Assembly: GCA_002551355.1 (NCBI GenBank)
Contig: NTHE01000038.1
Coordinates: 1 to 64,000 of the forward strand
From: Streptomyces sp. man185
Lineage (GTDB): Bacteria; Actinomycetota; Actinomycetes; Streptomycetales; Streptomycetaceae
Reading direction: 5' to 3'
Length of the DNA: 64,000 nt
Numbering within the stretch: position 1 is the stretch's first letter; every line of letters starts with the position of its first letter. Position numbers and translations under genes: made by a program. This document shows, piece after piece, positions 43,682 through 52,673 of the stretch. The notes beneath the pieces are model-generated. The model searched no databases, was not told where the DNA came from, and was given only the letters and a program-made list of their open reading frames with translations.

Positions 43682-46336
43682 TCACTCCGAGGACCGTATC
43701 GACGCCCGTGCCTGTTGGGCGCGGGCCGCCAGCCCTTCCGCGCCGCAGGCCATGGCCTGCTTCTGGGCCCGGGCCAGCTCCCGGTGCGATCCGATCGCGA
43801 TGCCGTAGTCGACGCGGGCGAGGGCGTGCTCGTAGGCGGAGGAGGACTTCTCCAGGTGTCCCACCGCCTCGGCGAGCAGTTGGGCGGCCCGCTCCGGAGG
43901 TGCGAAGAGAGCGACGCAGCGCAGGGCCTCGCCCAGGGCGGTGGGCGTGCCGAACCGTTCGGCGTGGACGCGGTTCCGGGCGGCGAGGTGCGCCGCGCGG
44001 GCCGGGTCGGTGTCGGCCAGGGCCCGCGCCAGGTCGCCGGCCCACGGGGCCCAGATGCCGTTGAAGCGTTCGCGCGGTTCCAGGGCGGCGCCCGCCGCTT
44101 CGAGCTCGGCGATCGCCTCCTCCTTGCGGCCCTCGGCCAGCAGCAGGCGGCCCAGCACGCACGGTCCGTCGGGCAGCACCATGGCGCTGGGGTAGGGCGG
44201 GCCGAAGTGGTAGCGGTCCGCGATCTTGCGGGCCTCGTCGGTGCGGCCGCGAGCCAGCAAGGTGTCGATGAGCAGGCAGGCCGCGTCCCAGTGCACGGGC
44301 AGGCCGGAGCCGACGCGGTCGGCGAGGCGGAGCCCTTCGCGCAGGAAGCCTTCGGCCTCGGCGAGACGGCCGCGACGTCGGTGGACCATGCCGAGCAGGG
44401 TGTGGGCGAACGCCAGATGCGCGCCGCTCCAGCCGGAGATCTCGAAGGCCCGGACCGCTTCGCCGAAGAGGCTCTCGGCACGGTCCAGCTGGTCGACGAA
44501 GGTGTAGGCGATGCCGACCATGGTGGGGAGTTCGAAGCCCCACTCGGAGTCGGTCCAGCCGAGGCCCCGGGCGGGGCTGCCGTCGATCAGGGCGCGTTCG
44601 CAGAGGTCGACGACCAGCTGGGCGTTCTCACCGCGCAGCATGGCGTCGAAGGCGCGCAGGGTGAGCAGGGCCCGTTCGGAGTTGTCGCGGCCCTTGAGGT
44701 GGTCGGCGTTGCGGGTGAGCCGCCGGGAGCGGGCCGGCCCGTCGTCCTCGGCGGCCTGCATGCCCTCCCACATGAAGTGCGCGGCTTGCAGTCGCATCAG
44801 CCCGGGGCCGGGTGCGGTGCGCGCGGCCTCCGCGGCCAACGACAGCGCCGCGTCCTTGAGCTGGTTGTTGTGGGCGAGCGCGGCGGCGAGCCGGAAGGTG
44901 GCGTCGACCCGCAGCCCGTCGTCGAGCCCCGGCATGTCGAGGGCCGCGCGCAGGTGTTGGACCGTGGTGGGCGGTGAGCTGAGCAGGGTCGCGCAGCCCA
45001 GTTCGTAGAGGAGGACGGCCCGGTCCTTGGGGCGCGGCGGCTCCTCCAGGGCCCGTTCCAGACAGCGTCGGGCCGCTTCGGGCGCGCCGACGGCGAGATG
45101 CTGGCCTGCGGCTTCCCGCAACTGCGCGACCAATTCCTGGTCGTCGTCCGGGTGGACCTCAAGGAGGTGCCGGGAGGCCGCGGCGGCGCCGAGACCGGCC
45201 CGGGTGATCGCCCAGGCGGCGCGCCCGTGCATGGCGGTGCGGGTGGCCGGCGGGATCGAGCGGTAGACCGCGGTCGCGATCAGCGGGTGGACGAACTCCA
45301 GTGGGTCGAAGCCGCTGACGATACGGGCGTCGCGCAGCCGGGCCGTGCAGTCGGCGGCCTCCGCCGAGCTCATTCCGGCGAGCGTGGCGGCCAGTTCCTG
45401 GGAGATGTCGGTGCCGAGGACCGCGGCGGCCCAGGCGAACCGGTTGGCGTTCGTGCCGAGCCGCTCCAGGCGGGCGACGAGCCCGCTGCCCCTGGCGGAC
45501 GCGCCGAGCTCGCGCAGTTCGCCCGCCGATTCCTCCACCGGCGGCAGTTCGCGGTCCTGGACCTTGGCGACCAGCTCGACCGCCTCGTACGGGTTGCCTC
45601 CGGTGACGGCCCACACCTCGCGGCAGAACGGGTCGTCGGCGTGATCGCCGAGGCCTGCCCGGACCAGTACGGCGGTGGCGTCCGGGGTCAGGGCCCGCAG
45701 GGCGACCCGGGTCACCGTGCCCTCGCCGCCGAAGCCGCGCTCGGCCTCCCGGTCGGCGATGTAGTTGGCGTCGCGTTCGGCCAGCTCCTGCGGGCGGTGC
45801 GCCTGCACCACCAGGACCGGCAGTTCCCCGAGGCGGGCGGTGAACGAGGCGAGCCAGGCGAGGGATTCGCCGTCCGCCCAGTGGGCGTCGTCCACGATGA
45901 GCAGCAACGGCCGGTGGCTGAGCCGGGAGGCGAGCCGCCCGACGACGTAGTCCAGGCCGTCGCGCACACCCTGCGGGTCGGGCTGCGGTCCGCTCGGCTC
46001 GGCCAGCCCCAGAGCGGGGGCGGTGGTCTCGTACCAGTCGCCGAACAGGGCTCGGGTCTCGTCCGGCGGGAACTGGTCCAGGGCGGGCTGCAGCAACTGC
46101 CGTACGACGTGGAACGGTACGGAGGTGACGGTCTCGCCTCCCCGGGCGGACCACACGGTGCAGCGGTCGGCGGCCATCGCCCGGATCTCGGCGAGCAGCG
46201 CCGTCTTCCCGATTCCCGCCTCTCCGCTGAAGACCAGGAGCCCGCCGACGGCCTGCGCACCGCACAGGGCGTCCACCGCCTCGGCAGCGGCGGCGAGTTC
46301 CGGTTCACGCTCGTACAACGGCCGGGACGGCTTCAT
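43682..46336 (-). CDS. large STAND/LAL-type ATPase with TPR-like repeats, no LuxR helix-turn-helix
   Basis: An 884-residue protein. The AAA/NACHT-like N-terminus has Walker A GEAGIGKTALL (about residue 37) and Walker B LLLIVDDAHWADGESL, as in LAL (MalT-like) regulators. From about residue 400 there are repeated helical TPR-type units to the C-terminus. LAL proteins normally end in a LuxR DNA-binding domain, but this one ends ARAQQARASIRSSE directly before its stop. It may signal through protein contacts or be a truncated regulator. The ATG at 46336 has GAAGGG upstream; the frame is open to 46540 without homology. The stop lies 50 bp from the tRNA-Pro gene. Confidence 0.85.
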   Translation of the reverse strand: MKPSRPLYEREPELAAAAEAVDALCGAQAVGGLLVFSGEAGIGKTALLAEIRAMAADRCTVWSARGGETVTSVPFHVVRQLLQPALDQFPPDETRALFGDWYETTAPALGLAEPSGPQPDPQGVRDGLDYVVGRLASRLSHRPLLLIVDDAHWADGESLAWLASFTARLGELPVLVVQAHRPQELAERDANYIADREAERGFGGEGTVTRVALRALTPDATAVLVRAGLGDHADDPFCREVWAVTGGNPYEAVELVAKVQDRELPPVEESAGELRELGASARGSGLVARLERLGTNANRFAWAAAVLGTDISQELAATLAGMSSAEAADCTARLRDARIVSGFDPLEFVHPLIATAVYRSIPPATRTAMHGRAAWAITRAGLGAAAASRHLLEVHPDDDQELVAQLREAAGQHLAVGAPEAARRCLERALEEPPRPKDRAVLLYELGCATLLSSPPTTVQHLRAALDMPGLDDGLRVDATFRLAAALAHNNQLKDAALSLAAEAARTAPGPGLMRLQAAHFMWEGMQAAEDDGPARSRRLTRNADHLKGRDNSERALLTLRAFDAMLRGENAQLVVDLCERALIDGSPARGLGWTDSEWGFELPTMVGIAYTFVDQLDRAESLFGEAVRAFEISGWSGAHLAFAHTLLGMVHRRRGRLAEAEGFLREGLRLADRVGSGLPVHWDAACLLIDTLLARGRTDEARKIADRYHFGPPYPSAMVLPDGPCVLGRLLLAEGRKEEAIAELEAAGAALEPRERFNGIWAPWAGDLARALADTDPARAAHLAARNRVHAERFGTPTALGEALRCVALFAPPERAAQLLAEAVGHLEKSSSAYEHALARVDYGIAIGSHRELARAQKQAMACGAEGLAARAQQARASIRSSE

Positions 46337-46446
46337 GCCCACCCTTCCCACAGAGGCAGTCTTCTCGACGGTCGAGCCTAGCCGTGCGCGGGTGCTCGTT
46401 GACAGGGTTCGCACGATTCCTTGCAGGTGCGGGGCACAATCGAGTA

Positions 46447-46926
46447 GTGAACGAGACGCGCAGAGACCGCGATGCCGAGGGCCGGGCGCGCAACGCGCGC
46501 CCCCGTGACGGACTGGGGCGCCCCTTGCCGTACGGGACACCCGGTGTCGAACGACAGCCGGAGGGGGTCGTCCGCACGCCTGCGGAGACGCTCCGGGAGG
46601 CGCAGCGGCTGCTAAACGCGGGAATGCCGTTCCACGCGCACGAGGTCTTCGAGGACGCCTGGAAGTCCGGGCCCAAGGACGAACGCGAGCTCTGGCGGGG
46701 GCTGGCCCAGCTCGCGGTGGGGCTGACCCATTCCGCGCGGGGCAACACCGCGGGCGGGGCGCGGCTGCTGCGCCGGGGCGCGGGGGCGCTCACCCCGTTC
46801 GCCGGGTCCGGGCCGTACGGGATCGCGGTCGCCGCACTGTCCGACTGGGCGAGGGAGTTGGCGGGCCGGGTGGAGTCGGGCCCGACGGTCGACGCGGCGG
46901 CCGAGGCGCCCCGCCTGCGGGGGTAG
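46447..46926 (+). CDS. DUF309 family protein
   Basis: A 159-residue protein. The DUF309 core is AQRLLNAGMPFHAHEVFEDAWK followed by WRGLAQLAVGLTHSARGN; the HAHEVFEDAWK motif suggests a metal or nucleotide site but no activity is established. The first 45 residues are charged and probably disordered. The GTG at 46447 is chosen because the region ahead lies in the promoter shared with the divergent ATPase gene. Confidence 0.82.
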   Translation: MNETRRDRDAEGRARNARPRDGLGRPLPYGTPGVERQPEGVVRTPAETLREAQRLLNAGMPFHAHEVFEDAWKSGPKDERELWRGLAQLAVGLTHSARGNTAGGARLLRRGAGALTPFAGSGPYGIAVAALSDWARELAGRVESGPTVDAAAEAPRLRG

Positions 46927-47049
46927 CTCGAAGGGCGGGACCGGGGCCGGGACCGGTCACGGGAACGAAACCGGGTCCGGGGCGGGTCCGGGAGCGGAAG
47001 GTCCGGGTCCGCGGACCTGGGCTCCGCGCAGCAACTACGATCCGGCTCC

Positions 47050-47481
47050 ATGAGCACTTCTGACCAGGATCAGGACCAGGACCAGCACCGGGACGCCGAC
47101 GTTCCGATAGCGGGCGCCGCCGCGGAGGCGGGGGCCGGGACGAAGGCCGAGGCCGAGTCGGGGGCGGATGCGGAGCCGGGAGCGGAGGGCGATGAGCTCG
47201 GCGCACCGGACGGTCAGGGCGAGAAGAGACTCACCCCGCGCCAGGCCCGCCGACTGCGGATCGTCCTCTCCTCGGTGGGCATGGCGGCGATGGCCGTCGT
47301 GCTCGGGCTGCGTATCGCGAGCCGTTCATCGGTGCTCGTCGTCGGCGTCTACGGGCTCGCGCTCATCCTGTGCGGCGTGGTGATCGAGCTGAGCAGGAAC
47401 GGCCGTACCCGGCTGGCCAGCTGGCTGCTGGGAGCGGGGCTGCTGGCCGCCGTCGGAGCGGACTGGCTGCTGCTTCCCTGA
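47050..47481 (+). CDS. small membrane protein with a disordered acidic N-terminus
   Basis: A 143-residue protein. Residues 1-60 are Asp/Gln/Ala/Glu-rich. After LTPRQARRLRIVLS come three transmembrane helices (SSVGMAAMAVVLGLRIA, VLVVGVYGLALILCGVVIEL, ASWLLGAGLLAAVGADWLLLP). I do not recognise a characterised family. The 120 bases ahead are a low-complexity GGGACCGG-like stretch. Confidence 0.7.
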   Translation: MSTSDQDQDQDQHRDADVPIAGAAAEAGAGTKAEAESGADAEPGAEGDELGAPDGQGEKRLTPRQARRLRIVLSSVGMAAMAVVLGLRIASRSSVLVVGVYGLALILCGVVIELSRNGRTRLASWLLGAGLLAAVGADWLLLP

Positions 47482-47582
47482 TACGGCGGCCGGTGGGGCC
47501 GGGCCGTGCGGCGATGGGACAGGGGCCGCTCGGCCGGTGGGACTGCGGCCGGGCGGTCGGACGGACACGTGGCCGGGCGGCA

Positions 47583-48350
47583 TCAGACCAGCAGCAGTTG
47601 GAGTCCGCCGACCACCGTCGCGCCGATGACGATCCGGTCGAAGACCTTCTGGTTGATCCGGTCGACGCAGGCGCGGCCCAGGTAGGCGCCGGGCAGGACG
47701 AACAGCAGCAGACAGGCGTCGAGCAGCAGGGACTGGGCGTCGATCAGACCGAGTCCCACGCTGAACGGCACCTTGGACACGTTCAGGATCAGGAAGAACC
47801 AGGCCGAGGTGCCGAGGAAGCCGAGCTTGCGGAAGCCCGCCGAAAGCAGATAGAGCGACATCACCGGCCCGCCGGCGTTGGCGACCATCGTGGTGAACCC
47901 GCCGAGAACGCCGTAACCGCGCGCGGCGGTCCGGGAGGTGCCGCTGTCACCTTCGGCTGCGGTCTCCTTCTCAGCGTCTTTCTCCGCGAACCGGCGACGC
48001 CACAGGGTGACGCCCGTCATGAACAGCAGGATCACGCCGATGGAGGTCCGGACCGCCGCGTCGTCGGCCCACAGCATGAACACGGTGCCCGCCACCACGC
48101 CCACCGCGACGGCGGGGAACAGCCGGAGCAGGGTGGGCCAGTGGGCGTGACGGCGGTAGACGCGTACGGCGAGGAGATCGCCGACGATCAAGATCGGGAG
48201 CAGCACTCCGGTCGATTCGCGGGCCGGAAGAACGGCCGCGAACACCGCGAGGCTGATCGTATTGGCACCGCTGACGGCCGTCTTGGAGAAGCCGACGAGG
48301 GTGGATGCCGCCGCGAGGGCGGCCAGTTGCCAGAGGCCGATGGTGTCCAT
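47583..48350 (-). CDS. TauE/SafE-family sulfite exporter-like permease
   Basis: A 255-residue membrane protein with about eight hydrophobic helices. LVGFSKTAVSGANTISLAVFAAVLPARESTGVLLPILIVGDLLAV and GGFTTMVANAGGPVMSLYLLSAG are the two related halves typical of TauE/SafE. Members move sulfite, sulfoacetate or other organic anions; the substrate is unknown. The start at 48350 fits the family N-terminus but has no good ribosome site, and the frame stays open upstream, so a start a few codons earlier is possible. It diverges from the DUF2264 gene. Confidence 0.8.
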   Translation of the reverse strand: MDTIGLWQLAALAAASTLVGFSKTAVSGANTISLAVFAAVLPARESTGVLLPILIVGDLLAVRVYRRHAHWPTLLRLFPAVAVGVVAGTVFMLWADDAAVRTSIGVILLFMTGVTLWRRRFAEKDAEKETAAEGDSGTSRTAARGYGVLGGFTTMVANAGGPVMSLYLLSAGFRKLGFLGTSAWFFLILNVSKVPFSVGLGLIDAQSLLLDACLLLFVLPGAYLGRACVDRINQKVFDRIVIGATVVGGLQLLLV

Positions 48351-48431
48351 GTCGGGAAAGATGGTAAGCGCACGGATTTTCCGGCGCGGGACCCGGGCCC
48401 CCGCCTCGCCCACGGGTCCCCGATGAGCGTT

Positions 48432-48459
48432 TGATCGATTGAGCCTGCGTGTGATCGAT
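48432..48459. promoter_or_regulatory. paired TGATCGAT elements
   Basis: TGATCGAT occurs at 48432-48439 and 48452-48459, exactly 20 bp (two helical turns) apart, each followed by an ATTGA. They lie between the divergent TauE-type and DUF2264 genes and could be operator half sites for both. Confidence 0.45.
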
Positions 48460-48497
48460 CCATTGACCGTCTTTGAGCAGGCGATCAGGATTCCGGC

Positions 48498-50429
48498 ATG
48501 ACCGCCTCCTCTGGTGCCGCCCTTCTCGGACTCCCCCCGGAAGACCGCACGTCGAGCCCGTACACCGGATACACCCGCGCCCACTGGGAGGCGGCCGCCG
48601 ACGGGATGCTGGACGCCGCCTGGAAGTGGGCCACCCCGGGTGGCGCCCGGCTCGACCTGCCCGGCCCCCCGTCGCACTCGGGGGTCCGCTCAGATGGCCT
48701 GGAGGGATACGCCCGTACGTTCCTGGCGGCAGGTTTCCGGGTCGCGGGGGCGGGCGGCAAGGACCCGAACGGCCTGCTGGAGCGGTACGCGGACGGGCTC
48801 GACGCCGGTACGCGGACACCGGGTCGCGACGACGCGGAGTCCTGGCCGCTGATCCTGGACCACCATGTGCAGGGGCAGCCCATGGTGGAGTCCGCGTCGG
48901 TGGCCCTCGGCCTGCGGCTCACCCGGCCCTGGCTCTGGGACCGGCTGACGTCCGACGTACAGGACCGGGCGGAACGGTGGCTCCGGGGTGCGCTGCGGCA
49001 TGTTCCGGCGGGCAACAACTGGTATCTCTTCCCGTACACCGTCGCCGGGTTCCTGGAGTCGGTGGGCCGGGGCGACGCGGAGACGGCACGGGCCCGGCAG
49101 CGGGCGCTGGAGCTGCTGGAGCGCTGGTACCGGGGCGACGGCTGGTACGCCGACGGGGACGGGCGCGCCTTCGACCACTACAACGGCTGGGCGCTGCACC
49201 TGTATCCGCTGCTCGACGCCCACCTGGCGGCCGACGAGCGGGAGTCGGCGCGGCACGGGGCGCGGTTGCGGGAGCATCTGGAGAGCCTCTCGCTGATGTT
49301 CGGCGGCGACGGGGCACCGCTGCACTTCGGGCGCTCGCTGACCTACCGCTTCGCGGCGAGCGCGGGTGTGGGTCTGGGCGCGGTGACCGGGCACACGCCG
49401 CTCGCCCCGGGGGCCTCGCGGCGTGTGGTCAGCGGCTCTCTGCGGTATTTCCTGGACCGCGGTGCGGTCGGGGGCGACGGGCTGCTGAGCCTCGGCTGGC
49501 ACGGCCCGCACCCGGCGACGCTGCAGACCTATTCCGGTCCCGCGTCCCCCTATTGGGCCTCCAAAGCCTTCGTGGCCCTCCTGGCTCCCGCCGAGCACCC
49601 TTTGTGGGCGTCGCCGGAGGAGGCGGCTCCGAGCGAGGGCCCCGACCAGGTGCTGTCCGTTCCCGCGGCGGGCTTTCTGGTGCAGTCGACGCGGGCGGAC
49701 GGCATCGTGCGGCTGCACAACCACGGCAGCGACCATGTCCGCCCGGACGAGGGCGAGTCGGCGGCCGACGAGGACCCGCACTACGCGCGGCTCGCGTACT
49801 CGACCGTGACCGGGCCGACCCCGGCGGCGAACACGGCGGACAACCATCTGTCGGTGACGGTCGGCGGCGCGCGCAGCGCCCGGCGTCGTATCCATCCGCT
49901 CGGGTGCGGACACGGAGAAGGCTGGGGCTGGGCGGCCTCCTGGCACCTGCCGGTGTTCCCGACGGGCCCGCCCACCGTCCCCGGGCTGCGGGTGGAGAGC
50001 GTGACCGTGGCGCGCGGCCGCCACGAACTGCGGGTGCACCGGGTACTGGGCGCGCCGGACGGGGCGCGGGCCGAGCTGACGGGCTGGGCGACCGAACCAG
50101 GCGGCCCGGTGAGCTCACGCCTGCGGGGACTGCACGGGTGGGAAGCGCCCGAGGACGTGCGGGCCCCGCAGGGAACGGCGTTCACCCCCTGGGCGACCGT
50201 GCCCCGGCTCGCCGCCGAGGTGACCGGCACGGTGGTCCTGGCCGCGCTGGCCTCCCTCACCGCCGATCCGGGAGCCGCCCTGCCGGACGCGGGGTCGGAC
50301 GAGGTGGTGGACGAGGTGGTGGACCGGTTGGAGGTGGCCGGCGACACGGTCGAGGTGCGCTGGGCGGAGGACGGGACGCGGACCCGTATCGCCTTCGGTC
50401 CGGGCACCGTGACGGTCGGTCACGACTAG
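48498..50429 (+). CDS. DUF2264 domain protein (alpha/alpha-toroid, glycan-lyase-like)
   Basis: A 643-residue soluble protein without a signal peptide. The N-terminal about 370 residues form the DUF2264 helical toroid (SDGLEGYARTFLAAGFRV, GNNWYLFPYTVAGFLESVGRGD, FDHYNGWALHLYPLLDAHL, FGRSLTYRFAASAGVGLGAV). The C-terminal part is beta-rich. Relatives are linked to breakdown of uronic-acid or other plant-derived glycans, so a lyase or hydrolase acting on an oligosaccharide is plausible but unproven. The neighbouring TauE-type permease, divergent across paired TGATCGAT elements, may be its transport partner. A strong hairpin terminator follows. Confidence 0.85.
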   Translation: MTASSGAALLGLPPEDRTSSPYTGYTRAHWEAAADGMLDAAWKWATPGGARLDLPGPPSHSGVRSDGLEGYARTFLAAGFRVAGAGGKDPNGLLERYADGLDAGTRTPGRDDAESWPLILDHHVQGQPMVESASVALGLRLTRPWLWDRLTSDVQDRAERWLRGALRHVPAGNNWYLFPYTVAGFLESVGRGDAETARARQRALELLERWYRGDGWYADGDGRAFDHYNGWALHLYPLLDAHLAADERESARHGARLREHLESLSLMFGGDGAPLHFGRSLTYRFAASAGVGLGAVTGHTPLAPGASRRVVSGSLRYFLDRGAVGGDGLLSLGWHGPHPATLQTYSGPASPYWASKAFVALLAPAEHPLWASPEEAAPSEGPDQVLSVPAAGFLVQSTRADGIVRLHNHGSDHVRPDEGESAADEDPHYARLAYSTVTGPTPAANTADNHLSVTVGGARSARRRIHPLGCGHGEGWGWAASWHLPVFPTGPPTVPGLRVESVTVARGRHELRVHRVLGAPDGARAELTGWATEPGGPVSSRLRGLHGWEAPEDVRAPQGTAFTPWATVPRLAAEVTGTVVLAALASLTADPGAALPDAGSDEVVDEVVDRLEVAGDTVEVRWAEDGTRTRIAFGPGTVTVGHD

Positions 50430-50435
50430 GGCCTT

Positions 50436-50480
50436 CGTTTGGATCAGGCCGGACTCGCGGGGTCCGGCCTGATCCAAACG
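50436..50480. terminator. bidirectional hairpin terminator between DUF2264 and lutC
   Basis: A perfect 19-bp stem (50436-50454 with 50462-50480) and a 7-base loop TCGCGGG. It lies between two convergent genes and can serve both. Confidence 0.9.
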
Positions 50481-50505
50481 AGAGGCGCTGGATGCCACTG
50501 GGTCC

Positions 50506-51138
50506 CTACGCGTCCGTACGGATCACCACCACCAGCGTCCGGGGCCCGTGGACGCCCTCCACCCGCTCCAGCTCGATGTCCGAGGTGGCGGACGGTCCGC
50601 TGATCAGCGTCGTCGGCCGTTCGGGCACCAGGCGCGCCACCGCCTCCGGCACGCCGACTTCGACCATGGAGAGGTCGACGACGCACACGTGCAGATCGGG
50701 GACGAGGGACAGCGCCCGGCGGCCCTGATCGGGCGAACCGTCCAGGAAGATCGTGCCGGTCTCGGCGCAGCCGGCGGCCGATGCCGTCACCACCGCGTCC
50801 AGGGTGTCGAGTTGCGCGGGCGAGACATCGGCGTCGTCCTGCCGCACCTCGCCGTCGTACCCGGCGAGCCAGCGCGCGTCCAGCCCGGCCGGCACGCCGA
50901 TGCGGCGCACACCGTGCGCCCGCAGGACCTCGCGGACGGCCTCGGCGGTGCGGTCCGCCGTACAGGGGTGCACCCGCGCCTTGTAGTCGACGAGGCGGTC
51001 GCTGAACAGCGCGAGGCGTTCGTCGTCGGGCAGGACCCGGCCGGTGCGGTAGTCGCGCGGGACGACGACGGCGGGCGTCGGAGCGAGCGCGAGGGCGTCG
51101 CGGATCCGGCCCAGCACGGTGTCGCGGGCACTGCTCAT
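50506..51138 (-). CDS. lutC: lactate utilisation protein C (LUD domain)
   Basis: A 210-residue LUD-domain protein. TGTIFLDGS (the family has TGTI.L), TLISGPSATSDIELERVEGVHGPRTLVVVI is the conserved C-terminal signature of LutC/YkgG. Together with LutA and LutB it forms the iron-sulfur L-lactate oxidation complex that turns L-lactate into pyruvate. Its ATG overlaps the lutB stop (ATGA). It is the last gene of the operon and ends at the strong hairpin. Confidence 0.9.
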   Translation of the reverse strand: MSSARDTVLGRIRDALALAPTPAVVVPRDYRTGRVLPDDERLALFSDRLVDYKARVHPCTADRTAEAVREVLRAHGVRRIGVPAGLDARWLAGYDGEVRQDDADVSPAQLDTLDAVVTASAAGCAETGTIFLDGSPDQGRRALSLVPDLHVCVVDLSMVEVGVPEAVARLVPERPTTLISGPSATSDIELERVEGVHGPRTLVVVIRTDA

Positions 51139-52673
51139 GTCGCGTCCTCCTCATCGCAGGCGCTGTTCTGCTCGGCGGCCGCGGCCCGCAGGGCGGCTCG
51201 GCCCTCGTCGGAGGCGAACCAGGTGCGGAAGGTCTCGCGGGGCGGGGCCGCGGTGTCGCGGCTGTCGCTCCAGCCCCTGAGCGGCGGGGGCAGCCGGGAG
51301 ATCGTGCCGTCGCGTCCGGTGACGACGCGGCCGAGGGCGGACGCCTTCTGCGCGGTGGTGTAGAGACCCGGGCGGCGCATCACGGCGGCAGCCGCCTTCA
51401 TCGCCAGTTTCTCCGGTGTGACGCCGGTCTGTTCGGTGTGCTGGTGGCGCAACTCCACCAGCATCGACGGGATATCGATCTTCACGGGGCAGGCGTCGAA
51501 GCAGGCCCCGCAGAGGCTGGAGGCGTACGGCAGGGAGCTGTTCGGGTCGTCCTTCGCCGCGTGCATGCCGGCCAGTTGCGGGGTGAGGACGGCGCCGATG
51601 GGTCCGGGGTAGGTCGATCCGTAGGCGTGGCCGCCGGTCCGCTCGTACACCGGGCAGACATTGAGGCAGGCGGAGCAGCGGATGCAGTTGAGCGCGGCGC
51701 GCCCGATCGCGTCGGCGAGGGCGGCGGTGCGCCCGTTGTCGAGGAGGACCAGGTGGAAGTCCTGTGGTCCGTCGCCGGGCGTCACCCCGGTCCACAGCGA
51801 GGTGTAGGGGTTCATCCGCTCCCCCGTCGAGGAACGGGGCAGGAGTTGGAGGAAGACTTCCAGGTCCTGGTAGCGCGGGAGGACCTTCTCGATGCCCATC
51901 ACGGTGATGAGGGTGTCGGGCAGGGTCAGGCACATGCGCCCGTTGCCCTCGGACTCGACGACGGCCAGCGTGCCGGTCTCGGCGACACCGAAGTTCGCGC
52001 CGGAGACGGCGACCTTCGTGGTCAGGAACTTCTCGCGGAGGTAGCCGCGCGCAGCGGCGGCGAGGTGGGCGGGGACGTTGTCCAGATCCGGGTCGACGCC
52101 GGGGATCCGGTCGAGGAAGATCTGCCGGATCTCGTCCCGGTTGCGGTGGATTGCGGGGACCAGGATGTGCGAGGGCTTGTCGTGGGCGAGTTGCACGATG
52201 AGTTCGGCGAGGTCGGTCTCGTACGGGGTGATGCCGACGGACTCCAGATGTTCGTTGAGTCCGATCTCCTGGGTGGCCATCGACTTGACCTTGATGACCT
52301 CGTCGCTGCCCGTGGCGCGCACGAGCCGGGCGACGATCTCGTTGGCCTCGGCGGCGTCGCGCGCCCAGTGGACGGTGCCGCCGCGCTCGGTGACCTTGCG
52401 CTCCAGCTGTCCGAGCAGTTCGGGCAGCCGGTTCATGGTGTCGGTCTTGATGGCGGAGCCCGCGTCGCGCAAGGCCTCCCAGTCGGGGAGTTCGCCGGTG
52501 ACGCTCAGGCGTTTGGCGCGGATGGTGCCGGTGGCGCGGCCGAGGTTGCGGCGGAGCTGGTCGTTGCCCAGTTCGTCGTGGGCGGCGCGGGGGAAGGCCT
52601 GGTCGCCGCGGAGGTTGCCGGTGCCGTACGGGGAGCGGGGCGGCGGGGCGGGCATGCCGAGGAACGTGCTCAT
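51135..52673 (-). CDS. lutB: lactate utilisation iron-sulfur protein LutB
   Basis: A 512-residue protein. The first part is a LUD domain (VKSMATQEIGLNEHLESVGI, GANFGVAETGTLAVVESEGNGRM). Two 4Fe-4S ferredoxin-like motifs follow: CIRCSACLNVCPVY and CGACFDACPVKIDIP. This is the LutB/YkgF electron-transfer subunit of the lactate oxidation complex. The ATG at 52673 has GGAGG 7 bases upstream and overlaps the lutA stop as ATGA. The frame is open to 53198, but that stretch is the lutA gene in another frame. Confidence 0.93.
   Translation of the reverse strand: MSTFLGMPAPPPRSPYGTGNLRGDQAFPRAAHDELGNDQLRRNLGRATGTIRAKRLSVTGELPDWEALRDAGSAIKTDTMNRLPELLGQLERKVTERGGTVHWARDAAEANEIVARLVRATGSDEVIKVKSMATQEIGLNEHLESVGITPYETDLAELIVQLAHDKPSHILVPAIHRNRDEIRQIFLDRIPGVDPDLDNVPAHLAAAARGYLREKFLTTKVAVSGANFGVAETGTLAVVESEGNGRMCLTLPDTLITVMGIEKVLPRYQDLEVFLQLLPRSSTGERMNPYTSLWTGVTPGDGPQDFHLVLLDNGRTAALADAIGRAALNCIRCSACLNVCPVYERTGGHAYGSTYPGPIGAVLTPQLAGMHAAKDDPNSSLPYASSLCGACFDACPVKIDIPSMLVELRHQHTEQTGVTPEKLAMKAAAAVMRRPGLYTTAQKASALGRVVTGRDGTISRLPPPLRGWSDSRDTAAPPRETFRTWFASDEGRAALRAAAAEQNSACDEEDAT

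Noticed and set aside
46927..47049. GGGACCGG-like repeats as a repeat element
   Set aside because: Irregular low-complexity sequence with no constant unit.
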